Of a stretch of DNA of 52,460 nucleotides, positions 31,048-41,782 are shown one piece after another. The position numbers were made by a program, and so were the translations under genes. The notes under the pieces are model-generated. The model did not search any database. It saw only the letters and a program-made list of their open reading frames with translations, and had not been told where the DNA came from. Source of the stretch: Halobacteriales archaeon QS_5_70_17 (GTDB lineage Archaea; Halobacteriota; Halobacteria; Halobacteriales; Haloarculaceae); contig PXRR01000031.1 in the NCBI GenBank assembly GCA_003021975.1, positions 1-52,460 on the forward strand, in the 5' to 3' direction. Numbering within the stretch: position 1 is the first letter of the stretch; each line of letters opens with the position of its first letter.

Positions 31048-31130
31048 ACTTGTACCTCGCGCCTAGTGGCAACAAGGACCGAGTCCGGGCGGTCGCGGCG
31101 ACCGCGAGGCGTCCGAACACGCCGGGTCAG

Positions 31131-31140
31131 TGCTTATCCG
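31131..31140 (+). promoter_or_regulatory. TATA-like box for the YihY gene
   Basis: tgcttatccg lies 24-33 bases before GTG 31164 and supports that start. Confidence 0.4.
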
Positions 31141-31163
31141 GCCGCACCGCGCAGTTGCTAAAC

Positions 31164-31949
31164 GTGACCACCTCCTCGACGGTCCGGGCAGTGATCGACG
31201 TCGCCCGGGATCGGAACCTGACGCTGCTGGCGGCCGGGGTCGCCTACTACGCGTTCGTCTCGATCATCCCGCTGCTGGTCCTCGTGTTGATCGTCGGGTC
31301 GCTGGTCGGGGGCGACGCGTTCGTGAACCTCGTCGTCGGGATCCTGTCGTCGTTCCTCTCGGGGGACGGCGAGCAGGTGCTCGAGCAGGCGCTGAGCGCC
31401 GGGGCCGGGCGGACCGGCGCCGGGATCGTCGGCCTGCTGGCGGTGCTGTGGAGCGCGATCAAGGTCTTCCGGGGTCTCGACGTCGCCTTCGCCGAGATCT
31501 ACGCGACCGCCGCCGACCCGTCGCTGGTCGAGCAGGTGCGCGACGGCGTCGTCGTCGTGATCGGTATCGCGCTCGCGGTGGGACTGATGATCGTCGTCGG
31601 AGCGATCCTGGGAGCGGGCGGTCGCTCGGGGCTGCCCTACGCGAACCTCCTCGGAACGCTGGCGCTGATCGTCGGCCTCGCAGTCGCGTTCCTCCCGGTC
31701 TTCTACGTCCTCCCCCCCGTCGAGATGACCGTCCGGCGGGCGCTCCCGGGAGCGCTGGTGGTCGCCGCCGGCCTGCTCGTGCTCCAGTTCGTCTTTCAGG
31801 CGTACATGGCCGGCGCAGAGAAGTACCAGGCCTACGGTTTCCTCGGCGCCGTGCTGCTGTTCGTCACCTACCTCTACTTCACCGGGATCCTCCTCCTGCT
31901 GGGCGCGGCGGTCAACTACGTCCTCGGACCGCGGACCGTCCGGACCTGA
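31164..31949 (+). CDS. YihY/BrkB family inner-membrane protein
   Basis: 261 residues from GTG 31164 (MTTSSTVRAVIDVARDRNLTLLAAGVAYYAF); the ORF-track start at 30378 runs through the ferredoxin remnant. The family hallmark LLAAGVAYYAFVSIIPLLVL is at the start, followed by six transmembrane helices, VLWSAIKVFRGLDVAFAEIY, and a final TYLYFTGILLLLGAAVNYVL. The function of this family is unsettled; the E. coli protein was once mis-called RNase BN. The gene is intact and alone. Confidence 0.85.
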   Translation: MTTSSTVRAVIDVARDRNLTLLAAGVAYYAFVSIIPLLVLVLIVGSLVGGDAFVNLVVGILSSFLSGDGEQVLEQALSAGAGRTGAGIVGLLAVLWSAIKVFRGLDVAFAEIYATAADPSLVEQVRDGVVVVIGIALAVGLMIVVGAILGAGGRSGLPYANLLGTLALIVGLAVAFLPVFYVLPPVEMTVRRALPGALVVAAGLLVLQFVFQAYMAGAEKYQAYGFLGAVLLFVTYLYFTGILLLLGAAVNYVLGPRTVRT

Positions 31950-32001
31950 GCCGCGAGCGGCGGAGGGCGGTCGTCGGCCGCGCCCGACGTAGGGAGCGTA
32001 G

Positions 32002-34152
32002 CTACTCTGCGTCCTCCTCGTTTTTCGCGTCCTCCTCGTTCTCGCTGCCCTCGGCGCTCCCGTCCTCGCGGTCGGCGTCGGCTCCGTTCTCCCCGCTCTC
32101 GCCGTCGTCTTCCCCCTTCTCGTTCCCGCCCTCGTGCTCTCCGGGGGTGTAGACGTACAGGCAGTCGTTGGGGTACGAGCGGCCGAACTGGTCGGCGTCC
32201 TCGCAGCAGAGCACGCGGCCGTCGTCCATGACGTAGACGTTGTCGACGTTGAGGAGCGCGTCGTCGGCCACGTCCGCCGGATCGGTCGCGTCCGGGCCGA
32301 CGATGACCGGTTCGAGCGTCGAGACGTCGTAGTCCTCCTCGATCTCGGCGCGGTAGACGAGGCCGCCGTCGACCCGGTCCATCTGGACGTCGCCCGCGTC
32401 GTCGCTCATGCCGTCGTTGACCTCCGAGATACCGACGTAGATGTAGTCGCCCGGGCCGGCTCCCTCGACGCTGTCGATGCCCTCGCTCTTGCGGAACTCG
32501 ACGGTCGCGCCGATCTCCTTGGCGGCGGCGCGGGTCTCCAGGAACGGCACCCGCCGGAGGTCGTCGCGGCCCCGGTCCGCGACCGTCGACTCGGGATCTT
32601 CGCTCCACAGCTCCCCCCACTCGGCGATCTCCTCGTCGGAGATGTAGTCCTGATTCCCGTTCTCGACGACCTCGCGGTCGGCCTCCTCCAGGGCGGCCTC
32701 CAGGTCCTCCCGCCAGTCGGTGTCGGCGTGGCTCTCGAGGTAGTCGACCTGCGTGATCCCGTCGTACTCCGCGATCCAGGAGGCGACCTCCCGGTTGCTC
32801 GCCCGGCTCAGCGCGAGCCAGTCGACCTCGAGGCTCACTTCGCCGGGGGGGTTGGCCGCCGCCGCCTCCTGGTTTGCCACTTTCGCGGCGTACAGCGTCC
32901 CCTCGACGTCCATCGGGTCGTCGTAGGACGGGATCTCCTCGTCGGCGACGAACTTGTAGAACCCTTTGTTGTCACCGTCGGAACTCAGGTAGACGGTCCT
33001 CCGGTCCTCCTGGAAGTCCGGGGCCTCCCACGCGGCCCGGCCGCAGACGTAGTACTTCATCGGCTGTGGCGTCTCCGCCTCGGGGTCGCGGAAGTCGACG
33101 ATGTAGCCCGTCCGGTAGCGGTTGGGATACCCCTCTCGGAGCGGCGTCCGCGTGTTCTCCAGTGAGCCGTCGGCCTGGTCGACCGGGTCGGTCCCCAGGT
33201 AGTACGCGAGGAGTTCGACGCCCCCGAGCGCCCAGTAGCCCTGGATGTACCAGGACTCGTCGCCGTAGTAGTCGTCGACGGCCTCCTGGATCTCGGTCGG
33301 GTTCGGCCGGTTCCAGAAGTGGGCCCCGCCGCGGCGCCCGACTCCGGTCTCCGCGTCGAGCATGTCGCTGACGGTGGCGGTCAGCGACACCCTCGTGTGG
33401 GCGTACTCCTCCTCGGCCGAGACCGGCGTCCCCCACGGGCTGAGGTCGCCGTAGCAGTTGATCCGCGTCCCGCCGAGCCGGCGTAGCTCCTCGGTGTTCG
33501 CGAGGTTCAGGGTGTTCTCCAGGTCGGCACTCCACGCGCCATCCTCGTCACGGCTGATCGGCATCCGAGTGACGTTGCCCGGACTGGTCTCGAAGTTCGT
33601 GAACAGATACCCCTCCGTGCCGTCCTCGTCGGTGGGGACGAACTGGTTCATGTCGGGCGTGAACCCGAGGTCGAAGTACCGGGAGCCGGCCAGTTCGTCG
33701 ACTCCCAGTCCGTCGGGGGTCTCCGGCATCCCGAGGGCCTCGTTGTCGCCGATGTTGTCACCCTCCTGGGCGAGGAGTTCGTACTCCCCCTCCCCGACGC
33801 GGACGCGGCCCTGTTCCTCCTCCGTCGTCGGGATCGACAGTTCGTCGAAGTCGTCGCCGTCGCCGAAGTCGTGCCCCTTCACGTAGCCGATGCCGCCCTT
33901 GTTGAACGGCGCCGGGTTCCGACGGCTCGGGTGCTGGAGGCTGAAGATGAGCGTCCCGCTCCCGGTGACGAACGGCCCGGTCACCTCGGCGCCGAGCGCC
34001 GTCGTCGCGAACCGCTCTATCGTCCCCTCTACGGACGGGGCCAGCGCCGTGTCGTCGTCTCCCTCCTCGCCGCTCGCGACGCCGGTCACGCTCGCGCCGA
34101 GCGCGGCCGCGACCGACGTCTCCATCAGGTTCCGCCGAGTAAACTCGGTCAT
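32002..34152 (-). CDS. Tat-exported PhoX-like (DUF839) phosphatase
   Basis: 716 residues. A twin arginine (TRRNLMETSVAAALGASVTGV) marks Tat export. The body matches the PhoX/DUF839 beta-propeller family: RRLGGTRINCYGDLSPWGTPVSAEE, then KYYVCGRAAWEAPDF, SSDGDNKGFYKFVADEE and LNVDNVYVMDDGRVLCCEDAD. PhoX enzymes are calcium/iron-dependent alkaline phosphatases that release phosphate outside the cell; the substrate range here is unknown. The last 45 residues are a very acidic, disordered tail. The AT-rich promoter region (34175-34215) is unusual for this window and could reflect phosphate control. Confidence 0.85.
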   Translation of the reverse strand: MTEFTRRNLMETSVAAALGASVTGVASGEEGDDDTALAPSVEGTIERFATTALGAEVTGPFVTGSGTLIFSLQHPSRRNPAPFNKGGIGYVKGHDFGDGDDFDELSIPTTEEEQGRVRVGEGEYELLAQEGDNIGDNEALGMPETPDGLGVDELAGSRYFDLGFTPDMNQFVPTDEDGTEGYLFTNFETSPGNVTRMPISRDEDGAWSADLENTLNLANTEELRRLGGTRINCYGDLSPWGTPVSAEEEYAHTRVSLTATVSDMLDAETGVGRRGGAHFWNRPNPTEIQEAVDDYYGDESWYIQGYWALGGVELLAYYLGTDPVDQADGSLENTRTPLREGYPNRYRTGYIVDFRDPEAETPQPMKYYVCGRAAWEAPDFQEDRRTVYLSSDGDNKGFYKFVADEEIPSYDDPMDVEGTLYAAKVANQEAAAANPPGEVSLEVDWLALSRASNREVASWIAEYDGITQVDYLESHADTDWREDLEAALEEADREVVENGNQDYISDEEIAEWGELWSEDPESTVADRGRDDLRRVPFLETRAAAKEIGATVEFRKSEGIDSVEGAGPGDYIYVGISEVNDGMSDDAGDVQMDRVDGGLVYRAEIEEDYDVSTLEPVIVGPDATDPADVADDALLNVDNVYVMDDGRVLCCEDADQFGRSYPNDCLYVYTPGEHEGGNEKGEDDGESGENGADADREDGSAEGSENEEDAKNEEDAE

Positions 34153-34180
34153 GCGTCGCGTGAATGACTGACACGGGAAT

Positions 34181-34189
34181 TAAATTTAA
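34181..34189 (-). promoter_or_regulatory. TATA box for the PhoX gene
   Basis: taaatttaa lies 29-37 bases before the start at 34152. A further AT-rich block (ttataattatc, 34196-34206) follows upstream. Together they form the most AT-rich promoter in the interior of the window. Confidence 0.5.
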
Positions 34190-34364
34190 CTGTGTTATAA
34201 TTATCAGAACCTAAAGGACCGAATCGCTCGGGAGAACGTTATCGGCTCGGACTGCTCTCCCCCGACGGGTTCTTACCGCGACCGCACGGATCTTTCCCGG
34301 GCGTCGGACCCGGGGCGACGCTGTCGCGCTCGACCCGGGTCGAAACCGACGGGGTCGGCCACTG

Positions 34365-34796
34365 TCACTCCATGCCGCGCTCGCGGGCCCCCTCGCGGAT
34401 CTCTTCGGCGCGCTCCCGCACCCAGGAGACGTACCGATCGACCTTGGTCGTCTTCACCCCGTAGAAGGAGGCGACCCAGTTGACGTCCGTCCGGGGTTGC
34501 GTGAGGAGATACGCCGCGAGCGTGTCCCGCCCGGCCTGGATAATCTCCGGTGGAACCCCGCGCTCCCCGGTCCCGGCCTCCTCGAACCCGTTGACGTCGA
34601 AGTAGACGTCCGCGTACAGCGTCGCCAGTTCGGGGTCCGAGAACTCCCGCCCCTCGTGGCGGGGCGCCTCGAACCGGTAGACCGGGTCCCCCGGTCCGTC
34701 GGCGTCCTCCACGATGCGGACGCCCAGCAGATAGCTCCTGAACGTCGACTCCCCGTCCCCGTGCTCGGTCGCCGGCGCGTCGTCTGGGTGTGACAT
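34365..34796 (-). CDS. conserved haloarchaeal hypothetical protein
   Basis: A 143-residue acidic protein. The C-terminal third (TDVNWVASFYGVKTTKVDRYVSWVRERAEEIREG) has the spacing of a helix-turn-helix followed by a long helix, so DNA binding is possible but unproven. No cysteines, no membrane segment. It is a single gene; the 212 bases between it and phoX hold the phoX promoter, and the 247 bases upstream show no gene, only a ttaaat stretch near 34864. Confidence 0.65.
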   Translation of the reverse strand: MSHPDDAPATEHGDGESTFRSYLLGVRIVEDADGPGDPVYRFEAPRHEGREFSDPELATLYADVYFDVNGFEEAGTGERGVPPEIIQAGRDTLAAYLLTQPRTDVNWVASFYGVKTTKVDRYVSWVRERAEEIREGARERGME

Positions 34797-35043
34797 GTCG
34801 GGCGGCAGTCCGCGGTGTTCAGTCCCGGGGCGCGGACTTCACGTACCGGATCCGCCGAACCGCTGTTAAATCTACTGCCGGGCGCCGTCGGGGGACCGAC
34901 GACGGCCGGAGAACCCCGCCCCTCAACCGCAGGGCATTGCTCCAGTGGGGGGGAGAGCGTCCGGGGCTCCAGAAGCGAGTGGAGGTCGAGTCCCGCGAAG
35001 TGGGCGGTCGAACGGCGGGAGTCGGCGCGCGGAGCGGTCAGTC

Positions 35044-35364
35044 TCAGCGCGTGTACGTCGTCAGTCCGGTGAGCCGGCCGTCAGCGACGCGGAAGACGTC
35101 GACGAAGCCGAACCACTCGCTGCCGTCGGCCCGGAGCAGTCGCCCCTCGACGGCCACGCCGGCGTCGCTCCGGTAGACGGCGTCCACCTCGTGAGTCGTG
35201 TCGGTCTCGGGGCGCTCCTGGCGCATGAACCGGACGAACCGTTCGCGGCCGTCGAGGGTGCGGTCGGGACGGTCGTGGACGAACCCGGGGGCCAGCAGGT
35301 CCGCCAGCGCGTCGTAGTCGCCCTCGTCGATCGCGCGGTAGTACTCCCGGGCGGGCGCGTCCAT
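35044..35364 (-). CDS. NTF2-like (SnoaL-type) protein
   Basis: 106 residues from [17 protein letters not shown] (35364); longer ORF-track starts are not supported. The pattern [26 protein letters not shown] ... [17 protein letters not shown] ... [18 protein letters not shown] is the alpha+beta cone of the SnoaL/nuclear-transport-factor-2 fold. Such proteins are small-molecule isomerases, hydrolases or binding proteins; no specific role can be assigned. Confidence 0.8.
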   Translation of the reverse strand: MDAPAREYYRAIDEGDYDALADLLAPGFVHDRPDRTLDGRERFVRFMRQERPETDTTHEVDAVYRSDAGVAVEGRLLRADGSEWFGFVDVFRVADGRLTGLTTYTR

Positions 35365-35460
35365 ACCTGCGTCTCGGCGGCGAGGGCCATCAGCGCACGG
35401 ATCGAGCGCCGGGCGGACGCGACAGACCGCTGGCGTCCGGTCGTCCGGCCGGGGCGCGGG

Positions 35461-35470
35461 GCTTTTCTCC
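35461..35470 (+). promoter_or_regulatory. TATA-like box for tsr3
   Basis: gcttttctcc lies 21-30 bases before GTG 35491 and supports that start. Confidence 0.4.
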
Positions 35471-35490
35471 CCGAACGGTCTACGGGGACC

Positions 35491-36012
35491 GTGGAACTCC
35501 ACGTCCGCTACGAGGGCGACGACGACCCCGAGAAGTGCAGCGCCCGGAAGCTGGCGCGGTTCGACCTCACCGACCTCCACCGCTCGGCCCGGGCGACGCC
35601 GCCGGGGATCGTGCTCGATCCCTTCGCCGAGCGGGCGCTGTCGCCGGCCGACGCCGACGCCGGTCCGGACGCGCTCGTCGCGCTCGACTGCTCCTGGGAA
35701 AGCGCCGAGGCGGAGGCCTTCCGGCTCGACGGCCCCCACCGGGCGCTCCCCTTCCTCGTCGCCGCCAACCCCGTCAGCTACGGGACGCCCTTCCGGCTGA
35801 ACACCGTCGAGGCGTTCGCCGGCGCGCTCTGTGTCCTCGGGGAGCGACCGCGGGCCGAGCGGATCCTCTCGAAGTTCACCTGGGGGCACACCTTCCTCGA
35901 ACTGAACGAGGAACCCCTCCGGCGGTACGCCGACTGCGCGGACTCGGCGGAGGTGGTCGCCGTCCAGGAGGAGTACCTCGCGGCGTCGGAGTCGGAGGGC
36001 GTCGACGCCTAA
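35491..36012 (+). CDS. tsr3: 16S rRNA aminocarboxypropyltransferase Tsr3 (DUF367)
   Basis: 173 residues from GTG 35491 ([21 protein letters not shown]). Tsr3 is a SPOUT-fold enzyme that transfers the 3-amino-3-carboxypropyl group of SAM to a hypermodified uridine of small-subunit rRNA. Recognisable segments are [51 protein letters not shown] and [11 protein letters not shown], in the family order. The ORF-track start at 34945 is upstream junk in frame. The length is typical. It is a single gene whose stop overlaps a small minus-strand remnant. Confidence 0.9.
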   Translation: MELHVRYEGDDDPEKCSARKLARFDLTDLHRSARATPPGIVLDPFAERALSPADADAGPDALVALDCSWESAEAEAFRLDGPHRALPFLVAANPVSYGTPFRLNTVEAFAGALCVLGERPRAERILSKFTWGHTFLELNEEPLRRYADCADSAEVVAVQEEYLAASESEGVDA

Positions 36013-36143
36013 GCCGCCCGACTGCGGTTGCGGTGTGACGGCCCCGCCGCGATCCGGACGCCGGGCCAGCGGGCGACCGCTGTGAGGACGGCCTCGGCGC
36101 GCGAGGCCGCGTCGGTGTTCGATATCGTGGTGTAGGAATCCAT
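36009..36143 (-). pseudogene. short remnant resembling the start of a DUF5519-type (luciferase-like) protein
   Basis: A 44-codon ORF below the track limit: MDSYTTISNTDAASRAEAVL, then TAVARWPGVRIAAG. The segment with WPGV looks like the start of small haloarchaeal luciferase-family proteins, but the rest of the domain is missing and the ORF ends in a basic tail that overlaps the tsr3 stop. Either a truncated gene or a chance ORF. Confidence 0.35.
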
Positions 36144-36200
36144 ACCACGGATACGTCGCACGAGGGGATCAACCCGTCGTCCCGGAACCTCCGGGACTCG

Positions 36201-37309
36201 CTACTCCGGAGAGGACCACCGGAACCCGACCCGGGCCTCGGGCCGCGCGAGCGGGGCGGTCGGCAGGCCCGCCGGCACGTCCGGATCGTTGTAGCCGCCG
36301 GGGGCGACGTCGTTGGGCCCGCCGGGGTAGAACAGGCCGGCGAGCGCCTGGATCTGCTCCCGGCCGACGCCGAGTTCGAACTGCCCGCCGCCGTACAGCG
36401 AGACGTCGCGCTCGCGGGCGTACTCGATCGTCTCGAACAGCGACCGGACGGTGCCGAACCGGGAGGGCTTGACGTTCAGCCACGACGGCTCCAAAGGCAA
36501 CTCGCGGACGCTCCCGACGCCGGTGATCGGCGCGTCCCACGAGATCCGGTCGGCCGCGCGCTCGACGAGCGGTCGGGTCGCGTCGGTCAGCGCCGGGTCC
36601 TCGACGACCGCCTCGGGAAACGCAGACAGCACTCGTTCGTAGAGATCCGGGTCAGGGGACTGGTCGACGCTCGTCCCGCGGTACTGCCCCTTCAGGTCGA
36701 GCACGCGGACGGGGTAGTCGGCGAGGTCGGCCACCAGCGCGTCGTCCCACGCGTCGGTCGGGTCGAGTTTGAACTCCGTGTCCGGGTAGGCCGCGAGAAC
36801 CCGGTCGAGCCGGTCGGTCGCGGGGGCCTCGACCGGATCGGAGCCGTCGTCGGTTCCGGTCTCGCTCCCGCTCTCGCCGGCGTCGGGAGCGAGGCGCGTC
36901 GACACGACGAACCGGACGGGGTCGTAGCGGCGGTCGAGCGCCGTCGCGAGGTCGGTGTCTGCCTGCCGGAGCGCGAGGTCCAGTCCCGCGCTCTCGAGGG
37001 CCCAGCGGCGGTAGTGCTGGGAGCTCGCTCGGGAGGCTCGGGGAACAGCGCCGCGCCGTCGAGGCGGGCCGAGAACTCCGCGAACGTGTACTCGCCGGCG
37101 AGGTCGATCGGGTGATCCCGGAGGCGCTCGTGGTCCTCGGCGTCGTAGGTGACGTCCTCGCCGCGGCCGGTCGCGCCCGCGCCGCGCAGCGCGAACGTGG
37201 TCGTCACCCGGTCGAACCCGGAGGAGGTCGCGCGCTCGCGGACGCGCCGGTCGTGGCCCTCCACGACTAGCGGGAGGTCGGCGATGCGCTCGAAGAGGTC
37301 TGCGCTCAT
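36201..37309 (-). pseudogene. enolase-superfamily (muconate/OSBS-like) enzyme, frameshifted
   Basis: The N-terminal part starts at 37309 (MSADLFERIADLPLVVEGHD) and reads to FPEPPER near 37030. The C-terminal part is in another frame, usable from the same place: SQHYRRWALESAGLDLALRQ ... TEFKLDPTDAWDDALVADL, VRVLDLKGQYRG, VVEDPAL, WLNVKPSRFG and SLYGGGQFELGVGREQIQALAGL. Metal-binding positions of the barrel (D in LDLKG, E in VVEDP) and the K in NVKPSR are recognisable. Both halves together give about 369 residues, a normal length, so only a small indel around 37020-37035 breaks the gene. Sequencing error is possible. Confidence 0.7.
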
Positions 37310-37358
37310 ACCCCCCGCTGGCGCGCGGCTCACTTATACCGTCGCGGGACGGGCGGAG

Positions 37359-37865
37359 CTACGTGTCCCCGTCGCTCACGCTCCCGTCCTCGTCGAGCCA
37401 GTAGTTCACGCCGTCGTCGATGCGGTAGTAGCCGTGGAGGCTCCGGTCGCCCCCGCCGCCCGGCGGGGCGCCGACGAAGACGCCGAACTTCCCCGAATCG
37501 GGGTAGACGGTCACGTCCGGGTCGTCCATCGTCGACACGGCGAGGTAGACCAGCGGGTCGTCCCCGTCGTTGATCACCCGGTGGGCGCCGCGCTCGCCGG
37601 CGGGCAGGGCGACGTAGTCGCCCTCGGCGAGCGCCGTCCGCTCGCCGTCCAGCCGGAGCGCGCCCGCTCCCGAGAGGACGAACAGCGCCTCCTCGTTCCC
37701 GGCGTGGTAGTGGTACGGCCACGACCGCTCCCCGGCCGGGAGCCGGTAGAGGCTGCAGCCGATCCGGTCGCCGCCGGCGGCCGCCGCGAGCTGTTTCCGG
37801 TCGAGGCGCATCCCCCCGCGGTCCAGGGTCGTCCACTCCAGGTCGTCGGCGTTGGCTTTCGGCAT
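37359..37865 (-). CDS. cupin domain protein
   Basis: 168 residues from MPKANADDLEWTTLDRGG (37865). The first cupin motif is YHYHAGNEEALFVLSGAG, with H-x-H-x4-E metal ligands, and the second is PAGERGAHRVIN. The order and spacing are those of single-domain cupins that bind a divalent metal; the substrate is unknown, though many relatives act on sugars or as regulators. The C-terminal end is charged. The 198-base region upstream holds no gene apart from the L40e promoter. Confidence 0.85.
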   Translation of the reverse strand: MPKANADDLEWTTLDRGGMRLDRKQLAAAAGGDRIGCSLYRLPAGERSWPYHYHAGNEEALFVLSGAGALRLDGERTALAEGDYVALPAGERGAHRVINDGDDPLVYLAVSTMDDPDVTVYPDSGKFGVFVGAPPGGGGDRSLHGYYRIDDGVNYWLDEDGSVSDGDT

Positions 37866-38030
37866 GCGGAGCCGATAGGAGCGGACCGACCTAACTCCCC
37901 CCGGGAGCGTGTGAACGAGTCTCGAAGACGGCCCGACCGACGCGGCCGCCGGACCCCGCCGAGCGACGCTCGCCCGGCGAAACCGGCGCGCCCCGGCCCA
38001 ACCTAGCCCAGCGCGGGACGGTGACACGCA

Positions 38031-38040
38031 ATCCTTAACC
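38031..38040 (+). promoter_or_regulatory. TATA-like box for rpl40e
   Basis: atccttaacc lies 24-33 bases upstream of ATG 38064. Confidence 0.45.
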
Positions 38041-38063
38041 GCGCGGGCCGAGACCCAACCGGT

Positions 38064-38213
38064 ATGGCTAGCTTCGAGAAGGCGGAATCCCGGATACTCG
38101 AGAAGATGATCTGCATGCGCTGTAACGCCCGCAACCCCCAGCGGGCCGACAGCTGCCGGAAGTGCGGCTACAAGAAGCTCCGACCGAAGGCCAAGGAACG
38201 CCGCGCGGTCTAG
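38064..38213 (+). CDS. rpl40e: 50S ribosomal protein L40e
   Basis: 49 residues, missing from the ORF track because of its size. [20 protein letters not shown] leads into a C4 zinc ribbon (C-x2-C-x10-C-x2-[19 protein letters not shown]) and a basic tail ([14 protein letters not shown]). Sequence and length match archaeal L40e, a component of the large ribosomal subunit. Its basic charge stands out against the acidic proteins around it, as expected for an rRNA-binding protein. Confidence 0.95.
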   Translation: MASFEKAESRILEKMICMRCNARNPQRADSCRKCGYKKLRPKAKERRAV

Positions 38214-38274
38214 ACCGGCGGATCCGACGCTCGTCGACCCCCGCGCGGGCGGCCGCACGCGTCACCCGCGCAGT

Positions 38275-38668
38275 TCAGAACTGTTCGGCGGTGTCGATAC
38301 CGATGACGACTCCCACTTCCTCGGGGGCGAAGCTTTCGTGGCCCCCGGACCGACTTCGCGAACAGAAGCTTCGCCTGCTCGGTAGGGACGTACCGGACGG
38401 CCGCTTCCGTCGGGTCGTCGAAGTCGAACTCCGCGAGGAACTCGTCCCAGACCGACTCGCGGACCCGGTAGGCCCGCCGGCCGTCGACGGTTACATAGTC
38501 GGTGTCGGCCTCGAGGTTCGAGTGCCGACCGATGAGTTCGGCGTGGAGGACGACCAGCGCGTCTACCAGCGAGTCGGTGCCCACGTCGGCCGGTTCGGCC
38601 GCGCGCTCGACGACCGCCGGGTCGAAGTCCACCCCGACCGCGGCGGGAGCAGTTCGTCTCTCCGACAT
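38275..38668 (-). pseudogene. hypothetical protein with a one-base frameshift in a G run
   Basis: The frame from 38668 (MSERRTAPAAVGVDFDPAVVE) is convincing up to PTEQAKLLFAKSVRG, then becomes Arg/Pro-rich junk in the ORF-track version (stop at 38210). Removing one base from the five-C run at about 38342-38346 (G on the coding strand) restores HESFAPEEVGVVIGIDTAEQF and a stop at 38275, an end that fits the acidic composition of the rest. The intact protein would be about 130 residues of unknown function. Homopolymer slippage or a sequencing error both explain it. Confidence 0.6.
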
Positions 38669-38802
38669 AGTGTGAGATTGTCACTCACGGTGTCCACTCC
38701 TCGGGGTCGCGGGGGTCGAGGTCCGCCGCGACCCGCGGCGCGCTCCGGTCCCCCGCCGCGCAGGCGAGCGCCTGAAGTGCGCCCGTCCCCGACGGAGGAA
38801 CG

Positions 38803-40875
<2,073 letters not shown>

Positions 40876-40951
40876 GCGGAGGGCCGCGGCTCGGCCGGCC
40901 CGGTCTCGTTCGCCCGGTGTGAGAGTCAGTGGAGCGATCGCGGGCGGTCGC

Positions 40952-41728
40952 TCAGCGCAGTTCGTCGAAGTGGCGCTTCCCGAGCGCGATCGCGTCGAAG
41001 TCCTCGGTGCCGACCTCGTGGGTCGCCGTCCCCGACCAGCCGTCCAGCAGCGGCGCGAGCGCGGTCTCGAAGTCGATCGTCCCCATCCCGACCGGGAGGT
41101 GTTCGTCGGCGCCGCCCCGCGTGTCGCTGAGGTGGACGTGCCGGATCCGGTCGCGGTGAGCGGCGAGGAAGTCCGCCATCTCTGTCGCGGAGAACCCGTC
41201 GAGTGCGGCGTGGCCGGTGTCGAAGGTCGCCGGGAGGCCGACGGTCCCGAGGAGGTCGCCGAACGCGTCGATCGGGAACGTGTCGCCGGCGTTCTCGACG
41301 GCGAGGATCGGATCGAGCCCCGCGGTCCGCTCGCGGAGGTCCCCCAGTCCGTCGCGGACGAACCCCCGGCGCTCGTCGACCGACCAGCCCAGCCCCCACG
41401 CCCGCGACTGAGGGTGGACGACGGCCGTCTCCGCGCCGAGCGCGTCAGCGAGTTCGACGCCGGCAGCCAGTTCGGCGACGGCCCCCTCCCGGACGGGCGC
41501 GAACGGGGACCCGACGTCGACGGCGAACGGCAGGTGGACCACGAGGTCGAGACCGGCGGCGGCGAGCAGGTCGGCGACGGCCCCGCGGCGCGGTCCGAGG
41601 CGGTCCCGCGCGAACGGTCCGTCCAAGAGCAGTTCCACGAAGTCGAACCCGGCGTCGGCTCCCCACTCGATCGACCGCGAGAGGTCCGGTTCGAGCGGGA
41701 CGGTGAAGCCCGTCCGTAGCTCCGGCAT
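40952..41728 (-). CDS. sugar phosphate isomerase/epimerase (xylose-isomerase-like TIM barrel)
   Basis: 258 residues of the AP-endonuclease-2/xylose isomerase-like family. Strands and metal-binding positions of the barrel are visible: FDFVELLLDGPF, LVVHLPFAVDVGSPF, TAVVHPQSRAWG, PILAVENAGDTFPI, LPATFDTGHAALDG and RIRHVHLSDTRGGADEH, with the E, D, H and H residues that normally bind a divalent metal. The substrate is unknown; members include sugar-phosphate and inositol isomerases. It is convergent with uvrB, 76 bases apart. Confidence 0.85.
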   Translation of the reverse strand: MPELRTGFTVPLEPDLSRSIEWGADAGFDFVELLLDGPFARDRLGPRRGAVADLLAAAGLDLVVHLPFAVDVGSPFAPVREGAVAELAAGVELADALGAETAVVHPQSRAWGLGWSVDERRGFVRDGLGDLRERTAGLDPILAVENAGDTFPIDAFGDLLGTVGLPATFDTGHAALDGFSATEMADFLAAHRDRIRHVHLSDTRGGADEHLPVGMGTIDFETALAPLLDGWSGTATHEVGTEDFDAIALGKRHFDELR

Positions 41729-41782
41729 GGTCCTCGCTTCAGCGGGAGCGGGGTACGCGTTCCGCTTCCGGTCGGAGGGCCG

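Noticed and set aside
34797-35043. gene in the 247-base gap before the NTF2-like gene
   Set aside because: ORFs here are Arg/Gly-rich with no start context or motif.
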